The translations under genes and the position numbers were made by a program. A stretch of 64,000 bases of DNA from assembly GCA_021773975.1 (NCBI GenBank), contig JAJFJN010000046.1, positions 62,001 to 126,000 of the forward strand. Reading direction: 5' to 3'. Every line of letters begins with the position of its first letter. The first letter of the stretch is position 1. Source of the stretch: Gammaproteobacteria bacterium. GTDB lineage: Bacteria > Pseudomonadota > Gammaproteobacteria > Chromatiales > Chromatiaceae. Shown piece by piece: positions 63,801-64,000 of this stretch. The notes beneath the pieces were generated by a model, which was given only the letters and a program-made list of their open reading frames with translations, had not been told where the DNA came from and ran no database searches.

Positions 63801-64000
63801 CGTCTGGATCATGGGTGGTGACGGCTGGGCCTACGATATTGGCTACGGCGGTCTGGATCACGTTCTGGCTTCTGGCCGTAACGTTAACATCCTGGTGCTG
63901 GATACCGAGACCTACTCAAACACCGGCGGTCAAAACTCCAAAGCCACGCCAAAGGGTGCGGTTGCCAAGTTCGCCGCAGGCGGTAAACCAGACAAGAAGA
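60883..64000 (+). CDS. nifJ: Pyruvate:ferredoxin (flavodoxin) oxidoreductase NifJ, runs off the right edge
   Basis: Oxidative decarboxylation of pyruvate to acetyl-CoA with electrons to ferredoxin or flavodoxin, in the cytosol. From ATG 60883 about 1039 codons are visible of a ~1190-residue single-chain enzyme. The domains appear in order: N-terminal pyrimidine-binding domain (EGNQAAAYVAHLTNEVIAIYPITPSS), a transketolase C-like domain, the EKR region, two [4Fe-4S] ferredoxin motifs (CTQCGKCPMVCPH and CTGCTLCVDICP), CLGCGETPY, and the start of the TPP domain with GDGWAYDIGYGGLDHVL and NTGGQ. The gene is notably richer in G+C and codon-optimised, suggesting strong expression. Confidence 0.97.
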   Translation, partial: MSKRNMVTIEGNQAAAYVAHLTNEVIAIYPITPSSDMGEFSDEWSSKGVTNLWNSVPDVVEMQSEGGAVAAVHGALQGGSLSTTFTASQGLLLMIPTMYKIAGELTPTVFHVSARALACQGLSIFGDHSDVMSIRQTGFAMLSSNSVQEVMDFALIAQCATLESRIPFVHFFDGFRVSHEVNKVDQLSRDVVRAMIDEKLVSAHRSRALNPDSPVIRGTSQNPDVYFQGRETVNPYYNAVPAIVQGAMDRLAKHTGRQYKLFEYVGAEDADRIIIAMGSGNEAIEETVETLNRQGEKVGVLKVRLFRPFAPELMLQAIPATAKKIAVLDRTKEPGSDGEPLYKDVLTAIAQAFTNGDMAEMPRVVGGRYGLASKEFTPGMIKGIYDELNKDVPKNNFTVGIIDDVTHTHLEWDPSFLPDSAEGVTSAVFYGLGADGTVGANKNSIKIIGEETDNYGQGYFQYDSKKAGAVTVSHLRFGPKPIRSPYLVGNDQATFIGCHQPIFVERFDMLNKAAPGATFLLNSHFGTDEVWNSLPRKMQQQMIEKKIEFYVVDAYTIANATGMGRRINTIMQTCFFAISGILPRDEAIAKIKEAAEKTYGKKGKKVLETNFAAIDGTLAGLNKVEIPSETTSTFEMRPPVTDNAPQFVKEVTAEIIANRGDLLPVSKIPADGTWPLGTAAYEKRELALELPKWEEDLCTQCGKCPMVCPHAAIRSKVFPKSLTENAPETFKHVPVKGKGFEPDTQISYQIAPDDCTGCTLCVDICPVTDKNDPTRKALNMVTDREYHLQERPNWDFFLDLPEADRTQINAKTLKGSQIMEPLFEFSGACLGCGETPYVKLASQLFGDRMVIANATGCSSIYGGNLPSTPWTTNKEGRGPAWCNSLFEDNAEFGLGYRLSYDMQAKHALELLDTLRDKIGGELVDELKNADQTEEAGIFAQRERVETLRARLADIPDLEARTLEGVSSHLTKKSVWIMGGDGWAYDIGYGGLDHVLASGRNVNILVLDTETYSNTGGQNSKATPKGAVAKFAAGGKPDKK

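Overview
The window is a chromosomal segment of a polar-type flagellated gammaproteobacterium. Supporting clues are ffh next to a YpjD/CorE-type gene, the flgA-flgM-flgN / cheV-cheR / flgBCDEF / flgGHIJKL layout with sigma-54 and sigma-28 promoters, an E. coli-length LexA with a perfect CTGT-N8-ACAG box, and the ptsP-rppH pair. A NifJ-type pyruvate:ferredoxin oxidoreductase and an acetyl-CoA synthetase suggest anaerobic or micro-oxic metabolism; a marine sulfur-oxidiser or Chromatiales-like host is only a guess.

Layout. 0-1.4 kb: ffh (partial, minus) and ypjD (plus). 1.5-5.9 kb (minus): fliT, fliS, fliD, flaG and two tandem very short flagellin genes. 6.4-11.6 kb: a broken piece of a pseudaminic acid (Pse) operon (remnant of a pseC-like aminotransferase, pseF, a Pse-associated methylase), then a minus-strand hisH/hisF/pseA/methyltransferase set for acetamidino modification of a sugar. 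12.0-12.24 kb: a small palindromic MITE-like element. 12.3-13.7 kb: a DUF4910/M28-like gene. 13.8-22.4 kb (minus): an eight-gene cluster not recognised as a described system (adenylation enzyme, radical SAM/B12-type enzyme, unknown 407-residue protein, Ntn-type hydrolase, two methyltransferases, acyl carrier protein, AAC(3)-like acyltransferase). 22.7-31.7 kb: a bimodular Maf-type flagellin glycosyltransferase, a small protein, a DUF218 protein, a formyltransferase, pseI, then pseC and pseB on minus. 31.8-47.7 kb: fliB, the flagellar rod/hook/ring/junction genes flgL to flgB, cheR, cheV, flgA, flgM, flgN. 47.7-64 kb: housekeeping genes (membrane spermidine-synthase-like protein, exported Pcm, acs, NYN-domain protein, Nudix, ppx, lexA, ptsP, rppH, HAD phosphatase, nifJ partial).

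How it fits together: about 26 kb between the flagellins and the structural flagellar genes is devoted to making, decorating and attaching nonulosonic acid-type glycans to flagellin, and FliB adds lysine methylation. The glycan region is a mosaic: Pse genes are split between two sites, pseG and a canonical pseH are absent, and base composition by eye swings from about 50% G+C (13.8-22.4 kb) to about 32-35% (22.7-28.3 kb).

Most notable observations: the eight-gene adenylation/ACP/radical SAM cluster; an in-frame amber codon in an otherwise intact pseB; a LexA that has lost both the Ala-Gly scissile bond and the catalytic lysine; a Maf protein with two DUF115 cores; and a flagellin duplication in which only one copy keeps the sigma-28 promoter.
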